A DNA stretch of 64,000 bases from Mycolicibacter heraklionensis (lineage in GTDB: Bacteria > Actinomycetota > Actinomycetes > Mycobacteriales > Mycobacteriaceae), in assembly GCF_019645815.1 (NCBI RefSeq), contig NZ_CP080997.1:496001-560000 (forward strand), in the 5' to 3' direction. How positions within the stretch are numbered: position 1 is the stretch's first letter; every line of letters starts with the position of its first letter. Below are positions 53,437 through 63,677 of the stretch, piece after piece. The translations under genes and the position numbers were made by a program. Under the pieces are notes generated by a model that searched no databases, was not told the DNA's origin, and saw only the letters and a program-made list of their open reading frames with translations.

Positions 53437-55473
53437 TCAACGCCGGCCCAGCATCCGCCACAGGAACGAAAAGCTCAGCGCGGACTTGAACGCCGCCTGC
53501 GCGTTGTCGGCCGCACCGCCGTGGCCGCCCTCGATGTTCTCGTAGTACCAGACCCGGTGCCCGGCGTCCTGAAGCGCCGCGGTCATCTTGCGGGCATGCC
53601 CCGGATGCACCCGGTCGTCGCGGGTGGACGTGGTGATCAGCACCGGCGGGTAGGCGGCATCGGCGGAAATGTTCTGGTACGGCGAGTATTTGCTGATGAA
53701 CTCCCACTCCTCGGGGTCATCCGGGTCACCGTACTCGGCCACCCAGGAAGCACCGGCGAGCAGCAGGTGGTAGCGGCGCATGTCCAGCAACGGCACCTGG
53801 CACACCAGTGCGCCGAACAACTGTGGGTACGCGGTGAGCATGATGCCCATCAGCAGCCCACCATTGCTGCCGCCCACCGCGCCGAGCTGCTCGACTCTGG
53901 CGATACCGCGCTCCACCAGATCGGTTGCCACCGCGGCGAAATCCTCGGCCACCAGATGACGGCCGGCACGCATCGCCTGGGTGTGCCAGCCGGGCCCGTA
54001 CTCGCCGCCGCCACGGATGTTGGCCAGCACGTAGGTCCCCCCGCGCTCCAGCCACAGCCGGCCCAGCACGCCGTCGTAACCCGGGGTGCGTGCCACCTCG
54101 AATCCGCCGTAGCCGCCCAGCAGTGTCGCGCCGGTGGCGCCCGCTGGGCGCACGACGAAGTAGGGGATCGCGGTGCCGTCTTTCGAGGTCGCGAAGTACT
54201 GGCTGACATCGAGTCCGTCGGCGTCGAAAAACGCCGGAGCCGATTTGATCTCGGTCAGCGGCCCGTCCACGGGACCGTGCAGGAGTCGTGATGGCCGGTC
54301 GAATCCGCTTGAGTCCAGGAAGATCTCGTCGCCGGTATCGTCGGCGGCCGCGATCACGGTGTTGGTGTTGTCCGGTACCTCGGCGACGGGCCGGCGCTGC
54401 CAGGTTCCGGGCGTGACCACCTCTACCCGGCTGGCCACGTCGTGCAGGGTGACCAGGATCAGTCGATCACGGGTCCACGCGTAGTGATGCAGCGCGGTGT
54501 GGGCGTCCGGTTCGAAGACGACGCTGCACTGCGCTGTGCCGGACAGGAATTCGTCGTAGTCAGCGGCCAACAGGGAGCCGGCCCGATACGACGCGGTGCC
54601 GGTGTCCCAGTCGGTGCGCAGATCGATCAGGATCCATTGCCGGTGTACCGACACCGAGGCATCGGTGGGCGCGTCGATGCGGATCAGCTCGCCCTCGCGC
54701 AATTCGTAGACTTCGTCGTTGAAGAAGTCGATCGCCCGCGACACCAGGGTTCGTTCGAATCCCGGCGTGCGGTCTCGGCCCGCTGCGACCACGACATCGG
54801 TGGCCGACCCGCTGAACACCGTCTCCGCTTGTGCCAGATCCTGACCGCGGCGCCATCGCTTCACTATTCGGGGGTATCCGGACTCGGTCAGCGAACCGGC
54901 GCCGAAGTCGGTGCCCACCAGGACGGTGTCGTCGTCCTCCCAGCCGATCCGCGTCTTGGCCTCGGGAAGCTCGAAGCCATTTCCGTCCGAACCCACGAAT
55001 TTCCTGGCCACCAAGTCGAATTCACGCACAACGACGGCGTCCGATCCGCCGCGGGACAGCGATATCAGAGCCCGGGTGTGGTGGGGTTCGATCACGTTGG
55101 CGCCGCCCCAGACCCAGTTCTCGTCATCGGCGCGCGCCAGCTCATCGAGGTCGATCACCACATCCCAGTCGGGGCTGTCGGTGCGATAGCTGTCCAAGGT
55201 GGTGCGCCGCCACAGCCCGCGCGGGTTGGCGGCGTCACGCCAGAAGTTGTAGAGGTAGTCGCCGCGGCGCCGGACGTAGGGGATGCGGGCGTCGGTGTCG
55301 AGCACATCGAGGGCGGCGGTGCGCATCGCTTCGAAGTCGTCGCCGGCGAACTCGTCGACGGTCGGGGTGTTGTGGGCGCGCACCCAGTCCAGTGACCGCT
55401 CGCCGGTCACGTCCTCCAGCCACAGGTACGGGTCTTCAAAGTCGCGGGCACGATGCGCAGGCATGGAAGTCAT
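53437..55473 (-). CDS. Prolyl oligopeptidase-family serine peptidase (Rv0457c-like)
   Basis: 678 residues from ATG 55473; ATG 55464 is the other choice. N-terminal beta-propeller (DFEDPYLWLEDVTGERSLDW to ~400), C-terminal alpha/beta-hydrolase with Ser in AVGGSNGGLLMG, Asp in TSTRDDRVHPGH and His in EGGHGGAADN. S9A peptidases cut short proline-containing peptides inside or outside the cell. No signal peptide is seen. It is divergent from the aldehyde dehydrogenase operon. It matches Rv0457c, upstream of Rv0458. Confidence 0.9.
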   Translation of the reverse strand: MTSMPAHRARDFEDPYLWLEDVTGERSLDWVRAHNTPTVDEFAGDDFEAMRTAALDVLDTDARIPYVRRRGDYLYNFWRDAANPRGLWRRTTLDSYRTDSPDWDVVIDLDELARADDENWVWGGANVIEPHHTRALISLSRGGSDAVVVREFDLVARKFVGSDGNGFELPEAKTRIGWEDDDTVLVGTDFGAGSLTESGYPRIVKRWRRGQDLAQAETVFSGSATDVVVAAGRDRTPGFERTLVSRAIDFFNDEVYELREGELIRIDAPTDASVSVHRQWILIDLRTDWDTGTASYRAGSLLAADYDEFLSGTAQCSVVFEPDAHTALHHYAWTRDRLILVTLHDVASRVEVVTPGTWQRRPVAEVPDNTNTVIAAADDTGDEIFLDSSGFDRPSRLLHGPVDGPLTEIKSAPAFFDADGLDVSQYFATSKDGTAIPYFVVRPAGATGATLLGGYGGFEVARTPGYDGVLGRLWLERGGTYVLANIRGGGEYGPGWHTQAMRAGRHLVAEDFAAVATDLVERGIARVEQLGAVGGSNGGLLMGIMLTAYPQLFGALVCQVPLLDMRRYHLLLAGASWVAEYGDPDDPEEWEFISKYSPYQNISADAAYPPVLITTSTRDDRVHPGHARKMTAALQDAGHRVWYYENIEGGHGGAADNAQAAFKSALSFSFLWRMLGRR

Positions 55474-55487
55474 TGTGACCGCGGCGG

Positions 55488-55493
55488 TACTGT
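55488..55493 (+). promoter_or_regulatory. Putative -10 box (TACTGT) of the aldehyde dehydrogenase-DUF779 operon
   Basis: TACTGT, 36 bases before ATG 55530, leaving a short leader that contains the AAGGAG ribosome site. Confidence 0.4.
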
Positions 55494-55529
55494 GAGTTGA
55501 GTAACACCCACGGCTAAGGAGCAGCATCG

Positions 55530-57053
<1,524 letters not shown>

Positions 57054-57083
57054 TGGGCCCGTACTGATGGAGGCACCGGCCTG

Positions 57084-57488
57084 ATGGACGCGCCGGAGCG
57101 GGTGCTGATCACCGACGCGGCCGCCGACCTGGTGGCGCGTCTGGTGGCTCGCCACGGTCCGGTGATGTTCCACCAGTCCGGCGGCTGCTGCGACGGGTCG
57201 GCCCCGATGTGCTATCCCGACGGCGATTTCATCATCGGCGAGCATGACGTGCTGCTCGGCGTACTGGACGCGACCGGCGTCGAAGTGCCGGTCTGGATCT
57301 CCGGTCCGCAGTTCGCCGCGTGGAAGCACACCCAGCTGATCATCGACGTGGTGCCGGGCCGCGGCGCCGGGTTCAGCCTGGAGGCGCCCGAAGGCGTGCG
57401 GTTCCTGACACGCGGCCGGGCCTTCACCGACGACGAGAACACGCTGCTGGAAACAGTCCCGGTGATCACCGGGTCGTTACCGCGCTGA
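57084..57488 (+). CDS. DUF779 protein (Rv0459-like)
   Basis: 134 residues. A Cys-rich motif SGGCCDGSAPMCYP near residue 32 suggests metal or redox binding; WISGPQFAAWKHTQLIIDV is the second conserved block. This family is found next to aldehyde dehydrogenases in many bacteria and may be an accessory factor for them. It is second in the operon. Function not proven. Confidence 0.85.
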   Translation: MDAPERVLITDAAADLVARLVARHGPVMFHQSGGCCDGSAPMCYPDGDFIIGEHDVLLGVLDATGVEVPVWISGPQFAAWKHTQLIIDVVPGRGAGFSLEAPEGVRFLTRGRAFTDDENTLLETVPVITGSLPR

Positions 57489-57503
57489 CCGGCGCGGTCG
57501 CCG

Positions 57504-57509
57504 TAAAAT
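57504..57509 (+). promoter_or_regulatory. Putative -10 box (TAAAAT) of leaderless Rv0460-like gene
   Basis: TAAAAT with 8 bases to GTG 57518. Confidence 0.5.
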
Positions 57510-57517
57510 CTGGTGGT

Positions 57518-57796
57518 GTGATTCCGCTGCCACGCCCTTGGTTGTTGAGCAGCGCCATGCTGGTCGGGGCGGCGGTCGGCATCTTGGCCGGGATCGGCTT
57601 GAGCCTGGTCATCACCGCTCCGCTGCGCCCGGACGTCGCGATCACGCTGGTGCTCGGAGCGCCCAGCATCGCGGGGCTGGTGCTGGTGTTCGTCTCCTCG
57701 CGTCGGTGGGTAACCGCCCTGGGTGCGTTTCTGCTCGCGATGGCGGTCGGGTGGTTCGGCGCACTGGCCGCGATTCAGGTGGTGTCGGGTGTCTGA
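57518..57796 (+). CDS. Small hydrophobic membrane protein (Rv0460-like)
   Basis: 92 residues from GTG 57518. Three hydrophobic segments: SSAMLVGAAVGILAGIGLSL, DVAITLVLGAPSIAGLVLVF and TALGAFLLAMAVGWFGALAA. Function unknown. The next gene overlaps it by 8 bases. Position between DUF779 and a second small membrane protein matches Rv0460. Confidence 0.8.
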   Translation: MIPLPRPWLLSSAMLVGAAVGILAGIGLSLVITAPLRPDVAITLVLGAPSIAGLVLVFVSSRRWVTALGAFLLAMAVGWFGALAAIQVVSGV

Positions 57797-58346
57797 GACC
57801 ACCGACACCGGGTCACTGCCCATGACCGAGCCGCACATGGCGCCGATCTTCGACACCGGGCCGCACCCGGTACCGCTGCCCGGGCAGACGGAGGCGCTGG
57901 ACGAGCCGATCACCGGTGCCGAGCCGATTGCGTGGCCTGAACCGGAAAGCTACGCGGCGGCGCCTGCATCGTCGCCGGCCAAGCCGACCAAACCGACCAA
58001 ACCGGTGGTCCTCACCGGCCAATACCAATTCCTGAAGTGGTGGCAGCTGGCCCTGGTGCTGTTGGCGGTGTGGATTCCGGCAGCCGGGATCGGCCTGGGA
58101 CTGTTCTCCTGGTGGTACGCCCTGGCCGACAAGACACCGGCCGTCTTCGTGGTGCTGGTCTATGCCGTGGTGTGTATGGTCGCCGGGCTGATCGTGGCGA
58201 TGGTGGGGGAGAAGCCGCTGGTGTCGGCGGTGGCAATCGCGTTGATGTCGGCGGTGTTCGCGTCCGCGGTTGCCGCGGCGCCGCTGTACGGGCACTACTA
58301 CTGCCAGCATGTGAGCCGCTGCGTCGCCGGAGTTCTTCCCTACTGA
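57789..58346 (+). CDS. Membrane protein (Rv0461-like)
   Basis: 185 residues from GTG 57789; ATG 57823 is the other option. A Pro/Ala/Glu-rich cytoplasmic N-half with a short repeat (KPTKPTKP near residue 70) precedes three membrane helices: LALVLLAVWIPAAGIGLGLF, VVLVYAVVCMVAGLIVAMV and VAIALMSAVFASAVAAA. The C-terminus has two Cys (YYCQHVSRCVAG) that could bond outside. Function unknown. It is coupled to the preceding gene by an 8-base overlap. Confidence 0.78.
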   Translation: MSETTDTGSLPMTEPHMAPIFDTGPHPVPLPGQTEALDEPITGAEPIAWPEPESYAAAPASSPAKPTKPTKPVVLTGQYQFLKWWQLALVLLAVWIPAAGIGLGLFSWWYALADKTPAVFVVLVYAVVCMVAGLIVAMVGEKPLVSAVAIALMSAVFASAVAAAPLYGHYYCQHVSRCVAGVLPY

Positions 58347-58384
58347 GCTGACGGCTCGCATGCTCGGGCTCTCGCCCGGAATAC

Positions 58385-59248
58385 CTACTTCACCAAGGTG
58401 AATTGGTTGACATCGACTTGGCGTTGCCGGAACATCTTCGCGCAGCCGGTCAAGTACTTCATGTACCGGTCGTAGACCTCCTGTGACTGGATCGCAATGG
58501 CCTGCTCGCGATGCGATTCCAGCGCTGCCGCCCAGCAGTCCAAGGTCCGGGCGTAGTGCGGCTGCAACGACTGCACCCGGGTGACGGTAAAGGCGGCCTC
58601 GGTAGCGCGCTCCTCGACCATCGAGACCGACGGCAGCCTGCCGCCGGGGAAGATCTCGGTCATGATGAATTTGATGAAGCGGGCCAACTCAAATGTCAGT
58701 GGAATGCCCAGTTCTTTGGCGTACTTCGGGTTCAGGCCGCAGATGGTGTGCAGCAGCATCACTCCGTCGGGGGGAAGCGCGTCGTAGGCCATCGAGAAGA
58801 ACGCGGGATAGCGGTCGTGGCCGAAGTGCTCGAACGCCCCGATTGAGACGATCCGGTCTACCGGCTCGTAGAACTGTTCCCAGCCCTGCAGCAGCACCCG
58901 CCTGCAGCGGGGACTGTCCATTGAGTCGAAAGTCTGCTCTACATAGGCGGCTTGGTTCTTTGACAGGGTCAGGCCGATGACGTTGACGTCATAGCGTTCG
59001 ATCGCCCGGCGCATTGTGGCGCCCCAGCCGCAGCCGACGTCGAGCAGCGTCATTCCCGGTTGCAGGCCGAGCTTGCCCAGCGCCAGGTCGATCTTGACGA
59101 GCTGGGCCTCTTCCAGCGTCATGTCATTGCGCTCGAAGTAGGCGCAACTGTAGGTCTGCGACGGGTCCAGAAACAGCCGGAAGAAGTCGTCGGACAAATC
59201 GTAATGTGCCTGGACGTCGTCAAAATGTGGTGTCAGTTCTTTGGCCAT
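58385..59248 (-). CDS. Mycolic-acid SAM methyltransferase, MmaA2-like
   Basis: 287 residues from ATG 59248, the usual size of this family. [23 protein letters not shown] site [29 protein letters not shown], carbonate-site GAFEHFGHDRY and [13 protein letters not shown] are all present. It ends TGCAKMFRQRQ then DVNQFTLVK, closest in my memory to MmaA2, which makes cyclopropane rings on mycolates; PcaA is the other candidate. Third gene in a minus-strand row of three such enzymes. Exact double bond and stereochemistry cannot be read from sequence. Confidence 0.8.
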   Translation of the reverse strand: MAKELTPHFDDVQAHYDLSDDFFRLFLDPSQTYSCAYFERNDMTLEEAQLVKIDLALGKLGLQPGMTLLDVGCGWGATMRRAIERYDVNVIGLTLSKNQAAYVEQTFDSMDSPRCRRVLLQGWEQFYEPVDRIVSIGAFEHFGHDRYPAFFSMAYDALPPDGVMLLHTICGLNPKYAKELGIPLTFELARFIKFIMTEIFPGGRLPSVSMVEERATEAAFTVTRVQSLQPHYARTLDCWAAALESHREQAIAIQSQEVYDRYMKYLTGCAKMFRQRQVDVNQFTLVK

Positions 59249-59339
59249 GGCGGCATTGCCTTTCGGTGGGTCAGGGGATCGCCCCGCCCCGGATGCCGGG
59301 AGCGGAAGCATGCTGCTTGGCGCACTTGCCGAAACGTGG

Positions 59340-60230
59340 CTATGCCCTCGGCTTGAGGTATGTCACGAGGCTGACGTCGAGCATCTCGTCGGCGAAGTAG
59401 TGTTCGCACCCGCGCAGGTACTTCATGTAGCGCTGGTAGACCTCTTCGGAGGTGAGCTGGACGGCGATGTCCTTGTTGGCTTCCAGTGCGTCGCCCCAGA
59501 TCTTCAGTGTCTTGATGTAGTGCGGTCGCAGCGAGAGTGCTTCGGGGACAATGAAACCGGCCTTTTCGCCGCGCTGCACCATCATGTCGGTGGACGGCAG
59601 CCGGCCACCCGGGAAGATCTCGGTGACCATGAACTTGATGAATCGTGCCGTCTCGAAACTCAGCTTCTTGCCACGAGCATTGAGGTCATAGGGGTGGTAG
59701 CTGACGCTGCTCTGGATCGTCATCCGCCCGTCATCGGGCAGGATCTTGAAGCAGTTGTTGAAGAAGTCGTCGTAACGCTCAAAGCCGAAGTGCTCGAACG
59801 CCTCGATCGACACGATCCGGTCCACCGGCTCGTCGAATTCCTCCCACCCGTGCAACAGGACCCGCCGTGAGCGGTTGCTGTCCAGCTGGTCGAGGAGTTG
59901 CCGGGTATAGGCGAGTTGGTTCTTCGACAGCGTCAACCCGATGACGTTGACGTCATATTTCTCGACCGCGCGTTTCAGGGTGGCGCCCCAGCCGCAGCCG
60001 ATGTCCAGCACCGTCATGCCCGGCCGCAGCTTCAGCTTGTCCAGGTTGAGATCGATCTTGGCGATCTGAGCCTCGCCGAGCGTGAGTTCGGGAGGTTCGA
60101 AATAGGCGCAGCTGTACGTGCGGCTGTCATCCTGGAACAGGCCGAAGAAATCGTCGGAGAGATCGTAATGTGCCTGGATCTCCTCGAAATGGGGGCGCAT
60201 AGGTCTATTGCGAACCGATTCCTCAACCAT
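59340..60230 (-). CDS. mmaA4: Hydroxymycolate-type methyltransferase, MmaA4-like
   Basis: 296 residues. [97 protein letters not shown] and the ending [20 protein letters not shown] strongly resemble MmaA4 (Hma), which starts keto- and methoxy-mycolate synthesis by adding a methyl and hydroxyl. The FEPPELTL and SYHPY segments separate it from the cyclopropane synthases on both sides. AAAGG lies upstream of ATG 60230. Middle gene of the three. The presence of MmaA4 predicts oxygenated mycolates. Confidence 0.85.
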   Translation of the reverse strand: MVEESVRNRPMRPHFEEIQAHYDLSDDFFGLFQDDSRTYSCAYFEPPELTLGEAQIAKIDLNLDKLKLRPGMTVLDIGCGWGATLKRAVEKYDVNVIGLTLSKNQLAYTRQLLDQLDSNRSRRVLLHGWEEFDEPVDRIVSIEAFEHFGFERYDDFFNNCFKILPDDGRMTIQSSVSYHPYDLNARGKKLSFETARFIKFMVTEIFPGGRLPSTDMMVQRGEKAGFIVPEALSLRPHYIKTLKIWGDALEANKDIAVQLTSEEVYQRYMKYLRGCEHYFADEMLDVSLVTYLKPRA

Positions 60231-60271
60231 GGGCCGGGTTTCCTTTCGAAATTCCGCGAACGTGCCGGGCC

Positions 60272-61135
60272 CTATTTCTGGCAGGTGAACTGGCAGACGT
60301 CGGTGTTGCCATTTCGAAACAGTTCGGCGCAGCCGGTGAGGTATTTCATGTAGCGCTCGTAGACCTCCGCGGACTGGATTGCGATCGCCTCGTCCCGGTG
60401 GGCCGCCAATGCCGCCGCCCAGCTGTCCAAAGTGCGCGCGTAGTGCAGTCGCAGTGGCTGAGTCCGGGTGACGCGGAAGCCGGCGGCGGTCGCGTGCTGC
60501 CTCACCTGCGCCACCTGTGGCAGCCGGCCCCCCGGGAAGATCTCCTCCATGATGAACTTCACGAACCGCAGCAACCCCATCGTCAACTTCAGCCCGCGGT
60601 CCTGGAACTCCTCGTTGCTGGCCGCCACGATCGTGTGCAGCAGCATCACCCCATCGGCCGGCAGTGCGCGGTAGGCGAACTCGAAGAAGTCGTCGTAGCG
60701 GTCATACCCGAAGTGCTCGAAGGCCCCGATCGACACGATCCTGTCGACCGGCTCGTCGAACTCTTCCCAGCCCTGCAGCAGCACGCGCCCGCTGCGCGGG
60801 CTGTCCATCGCGTCGAAAGCCGCCGCTACGTGGACGGCCTGGTTCTTGCTCAGGGTCAGCCCGATCACGTTGACGTCGTAACGCTGCATGGCCCGGCGCA
60901 TGGTGGCCCCCCAACCGCAGCCGACATCCAGCAGTGTCATCCCGGGCTGCAGTCCGAGCTTGCCCAGCGCAAGATCGATTTTTGCGAGCTGAGCTTCCTC
61001 CAGGCTCATGTCGTCGCGCTCGAAATACGCGCAACTGTAGGTCTGCGTCGGATCCAGAAACAGCCGATAGAATTCATCGGACAGGTCGTAATGCGACTGC
61101 ACATCCTCGAAATGCGGTCTCAGCGAACTCGTCAT
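60272..61135 (-). CDS. Mycolic-acid cyclopropane synthase, PcaA/MmaA2-like
   Basis: 287 residues from ATG 61135. [86 protein letters not shown] and the ending [19 protein letters not shown]. The TDVCQF end recalls CmaA2, while the rest looks like PcaA/MmaA2; I leave the symbol open. First gene of the run; the gaps to the next two are 41 and 91 bases, suggesting one transcript. Confidence 0.8.
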   Translation of the reverse strand: MTSSLRPHFEDVQSHYDLSDEFYRLFLDPTQTYSCAYFERDDMSLEEAQLAKIDLALGKLGLQPGMTLLDVGCGWGATMRRAMQRYDVNVIGLTLSKNQAVHVAAAFDAMDSPRSGRVLLQGWEEFDEPVDRIVSIGAFEHFGYDRYDDFFEFAYRALPADGVMLLHTIVAASNEEFQDRGLKLTMGLLRFVKFIMEEIFPGGRLPQVAQVRQHATAAGFRVTRTQPLRLHYARTLDSWAAALAAHRDEAIAIQSAEVYERYMKYLTGCAELFRNGNTDVCQFTCQK

Positions 61136-61471
61136 GAAAGTGTTCCCCCTCAAATTGTTCACGCGGTCGGTCAGATAAGTGACCGCGATTTCCCCCCGTG
61201 CTCGGCGGCGCCGAGCTATCTGTGGTGCATGCCAACCCCACAGCAGGTGTTCGACGCCGATACCGGGTTAGACGAACCCGGTTGCGGTGAAGCCCGGCGG
61301 CGGGATACCCCTATGCCGCGGCCGGGAAACAGCAGGCGGGTGGGAGCAGCAACGTCCCTGCCCAGCGCGCGGACGGCGGCGCGCCCTCGGTCGGCCGCCG
61401 GCTCCCCGCCGGAGGCGACGGATGGCTGCGGGCCCGGGCGGCGGGCAGCCACTTCCCGCTAGGGTGAGTCC
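61136..61471. other. Divergent gap between methyltransferase operon and lpd
   Basis: 336 bases, containing both promoters. A 78-codon minus-strand frame (61216-61452) is Arg/Pro/Ala-rich, with no family look or ribosome site, and is not called. TAGGGT at 61460 serves lpd. Confidence 0.4.
61460..61465 (+). promoter_or_regulatory. Putative -10 box (TAGGGT) of leaderless lpd
   Basis: TAGGGT with 6 bases to GTG 61472. Confidence 0.5.
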
Positions 61472-62866
61472 GTGACCCACTATGACGTCGTCGTTCTTGG
61501 AGCCGGCCCCGGCGGATATGTCGCGGCCATTCGTGCCGCCCAACTGGGCCTGAACACCGCCATCGTCGAGCCCAAGTACTGGGGCGGCGTCTGCCTCAAC
61601 GTCGGCTGCATTCCGTCCAAAGCGCTGCTGCGCAACGCGGAGCTCGCCCACATCTTCACCAAGGAAGCCAAAACCTTCGGGATAACCGGCGAAGCCACGT
61701 TCGACTACGGGGCGGCCTTCGACCGCAGCCGCAAGGTCGCCGAGGGCCGGGTGGCCGGGGTGCACTTCTTGATGAAGAAGAACAAGATCACCGAGATCCA
61801 CGGCTACGGCACGTTCACCGACCCCAACACGCTGTCGGTGGCGCTCAACGACGGTGGTACCGAGACGGTTACGTTCACCAACGCGATCATCGCCACCGGG
61901 TCGAGCACCCGCTTGGTGTCGGGCACCTCGTTGTCGGACAACGTCGTCACCTATGAGCAGCTGATCCTGAGCCGGGAGTTGCCGACCTCGATCATCATCG
62001 CCGGCGCCGGGGCCATCGGCATGGAGTTCTCCTACGTGCTCGCCAACTACGGCGTCGACGTCACCGTCGTGGAGTTCCTGCCGCGGGCGCTGCCCAATGA
62101 GGACGCCGAGGTCTCCAAGGAGATCGAGAAGCAGTTCAAGAAGCTGGGCGTCAAGGTCCGCACCGGAACCAAGGTCGAGAGCATCACCGATGACGGGTCC
62201 ACGGTGTCGGTGGTGGTCAGCAAGGACGGCCAGACCGAAACGCTGCAGGCCGATAAGGTGTTGCAGGCCATCGGGTTTGCCCCCAATGTCGACGGCTACG
62301 GCCTGGAGGCGGCCGGTGTCGCGCTGACCGAGCGCCGCGCCATCGGCGTCGGGGAGTACATGCAGACCTCGACGCCGCACATCTACGCCATCGGGGATGT
62401 CACCGGGCTGCTGCAGCTGGCACACGTCGCCGAGGCGCAGGGCGTGGTGGCCGCCGAGACCATCGGCGGGGCCGAGACCATGGCGCTGGGCGACTACCGG
62501 ATGATGCCGCGGGCCACCTTCTGTCAGCCGCAGGTGGCCAGCTTCGGGCTCACCGAGGAGCAGGCCAGGGCCGAGGGTTACGACGTGAAGGTGGTCAAGT
62601 TCCCGTTCACCGCGAACGGCAAGGCGCACGGCGTGGGCGACCCGAGCGGCTTCGTGAAGCTGATCGCCGACGCTCGCTACGGTGAGCTGATCGGCGGTCA
62701 TCTGATCGGCCACGACGTCTCGGAGTTGCTGCCCGAACTGACCCTGGCGCAGAAGTGGGACCTGACCGCGAACGAGTTGGCCCGCAACGTGCACACGCAC
62801 CCGACCATGTCGGAGGCACTGCAGGAATGCTTCCACGGGCTGACCGGACACATGATCAACTTCTGA
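61472..62866 (+). CDS. lpd: Dihydrolipoamide dehydrogenase
   Basis: 464 residues. FAD site [18 protein letters not shown], redox-active disulphide [16 protein letters not shown] site [20 protein letters not shown], second FAD motif IYAIGDVTG and the catalytic His-Glu pair [10 protein letters not shown] near the end. It reoxidises lipoamide in the pyruvate and related dehydrogenase complexes and in mycobacteria also serves the peroxynitrite reductase system. GTG start is supported by the -10 box just upstream. It matches Rv0462. Confidence 0.95.
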   Translation: MTHYDVVVLGAGPGGYVAAIRAAQLGLNTAIVEPKYWGGVCLNVGCIPSKALLRNAELAHIFTKEAKTFGITGEATFDYGAAFDRSRKVAEGRVAGVHFLMKKNKITEIHGYGTFTDPNTLSVALNDGGTETVTFTNAIIATGSSTRLVSGTSLSDNVVTYEQLILSRELPTSIIIAGAGAIGMEFSYVLANYGVDVTVVEFLPRALPNEDAEVSKEIEKQFKKLGVKVRTGTKVESITDDGSTVSVVVSKDGQTETLQADKVLQAIGFAPNVDGYGLEAAGVALTERRAIGVGEYMQTSTPHIYAIGDVTGLLQLAHVAEAQGVVAAETIGGAETMALGDYRMMPRATFCQPQVASFGLTEEQARAEGYDVKVVKFPFTANGKAHGVGDPSGFVKLIADARYGELIGGHLIGHDVSELLPELTLAQKWDLTANELARNVHTHPTMSEALQECFHGLTGHMINF

Positions 62867-62897
62867 TTCCGTCGGCTGCGCGCTCCCGGCGCGGCCG

Positions 62898-63420
62898 TCA
62901 GCCCTTGACGAGAGTGAACTGGGCGACATAGCTGACCTTGCGTTGAAAGAAATCCGCGCAGCCCAGTAGGTACTTCACGTACCGTTCGTAGACCTCCGGG
63001 GAGGTCACTGCGATCGCCTGCTCGCGGGCCGCTTGCAGCCGGGTCGCCCAGGTGTCCAGAGTCCGGACGTAATGCGGGGTGAGGTCCTGGCGGTCGGCGA
63101 TGGAAAACCCTGCGGCGCCTGCGTATTCGACGACATCCTCGTCGCACGGCACCGAGCCGCCGGGAAAGATCTCCTTCGCGATGAAGCGCATGAACCGCAG
63201 GTCCGTCATCGTGATCGGGATGCCCATTTCCGGCCAGCGCTTGAGCGGGTGGCCCATGATGGTCTGCAGAACCATGCGCCCGTCGTCGGGCATCAGGCGG
63301 TGGCACAACTCGAAGAACGCGGCATACCGCTCTTTGGGGAAGGCTTCGAACGCCTCGATGCTGACGATGCGGTCGACCGGCCGGTCGAATTCCTCCCAGC
63401 CGCGCAGCAGAATCTGGCGC
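62898..63420 (-). pseudogene. 5'-truncated mycolic-acid methyltransferase (MmaA1/UmaA-like)
   Basis: About 174 codons of the C-terminal two thirds of a mycolic methyltransferase: [81 protein letters not shown] and the end ADFFQRKVSYVAQFTLVK. The first ~120 residues, including the SAM motif I (GCGWG) and the N-terminal helix, are missing. Beyond base 63420 the minus strand no longer matches the family; a start codon at 63464 would add only unrelated basic residues. It is therefore dead. AFEAF and [15 protein letters not shown] point to MmaA1 or UmaA as the parent type. Confidence 0.8.
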
Positions 63421-63421
63421 C

Positions 63422-63652
63422 ATGTTCGGCGAGATGGCTCTGTCGAGCGTCGCCGGGCGGGCACTCGGAGGGGGTGCCACTACGGCGATCGCCGGACAGG
63501 CCGGCCGGGGTACGCAGGCGGGCGCCCGCGGGGCCGGCCGGCCGGTCAGTCGCGTGCTCGCCGGAGGGTCCGGCCGCCTCACGAGCGAGGAGGTGGCCGA
63601 GGAAATCGCCACCACCTCCACCGTCATCGTCATCCCGCCAAGCCACAAATAG
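63422..63652 (+). pseudogene. 3' fragment of a PPE gene
   Basis: 76 codons beginning [17 protein letters not shown] and ending [11 protein letters not shown], resembling the C-terminal end of a PPE protein with its [12 protein letters not shown] block. The PPE N-domain is absent. Its first base lies directly beside the point where the opposite-strand methyltransferase homology stops (63420), so both genes were cut at the same junction. It is followed 25 bases later by an intact PPE start. The family assignment is from memory of PPE C-termini. Confidence 0.6.
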
Positions 63653-63677
63653 CTGTCGGCGAAGGAAGGAAAGAGCA

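Noticed and set aside
61216..61452. Small minus-strand frame between methyltransferases and lpd
   Set aside because: Arg/Pro/Ala-rich, no ribosome site, and it crosses the lpd promoter region.
61268..62929. Minus-strand 553-codon frame opposite lpd
   Set aside because: It is a shadow of lpd. Leu/Gly/Asp-rich with no motif.
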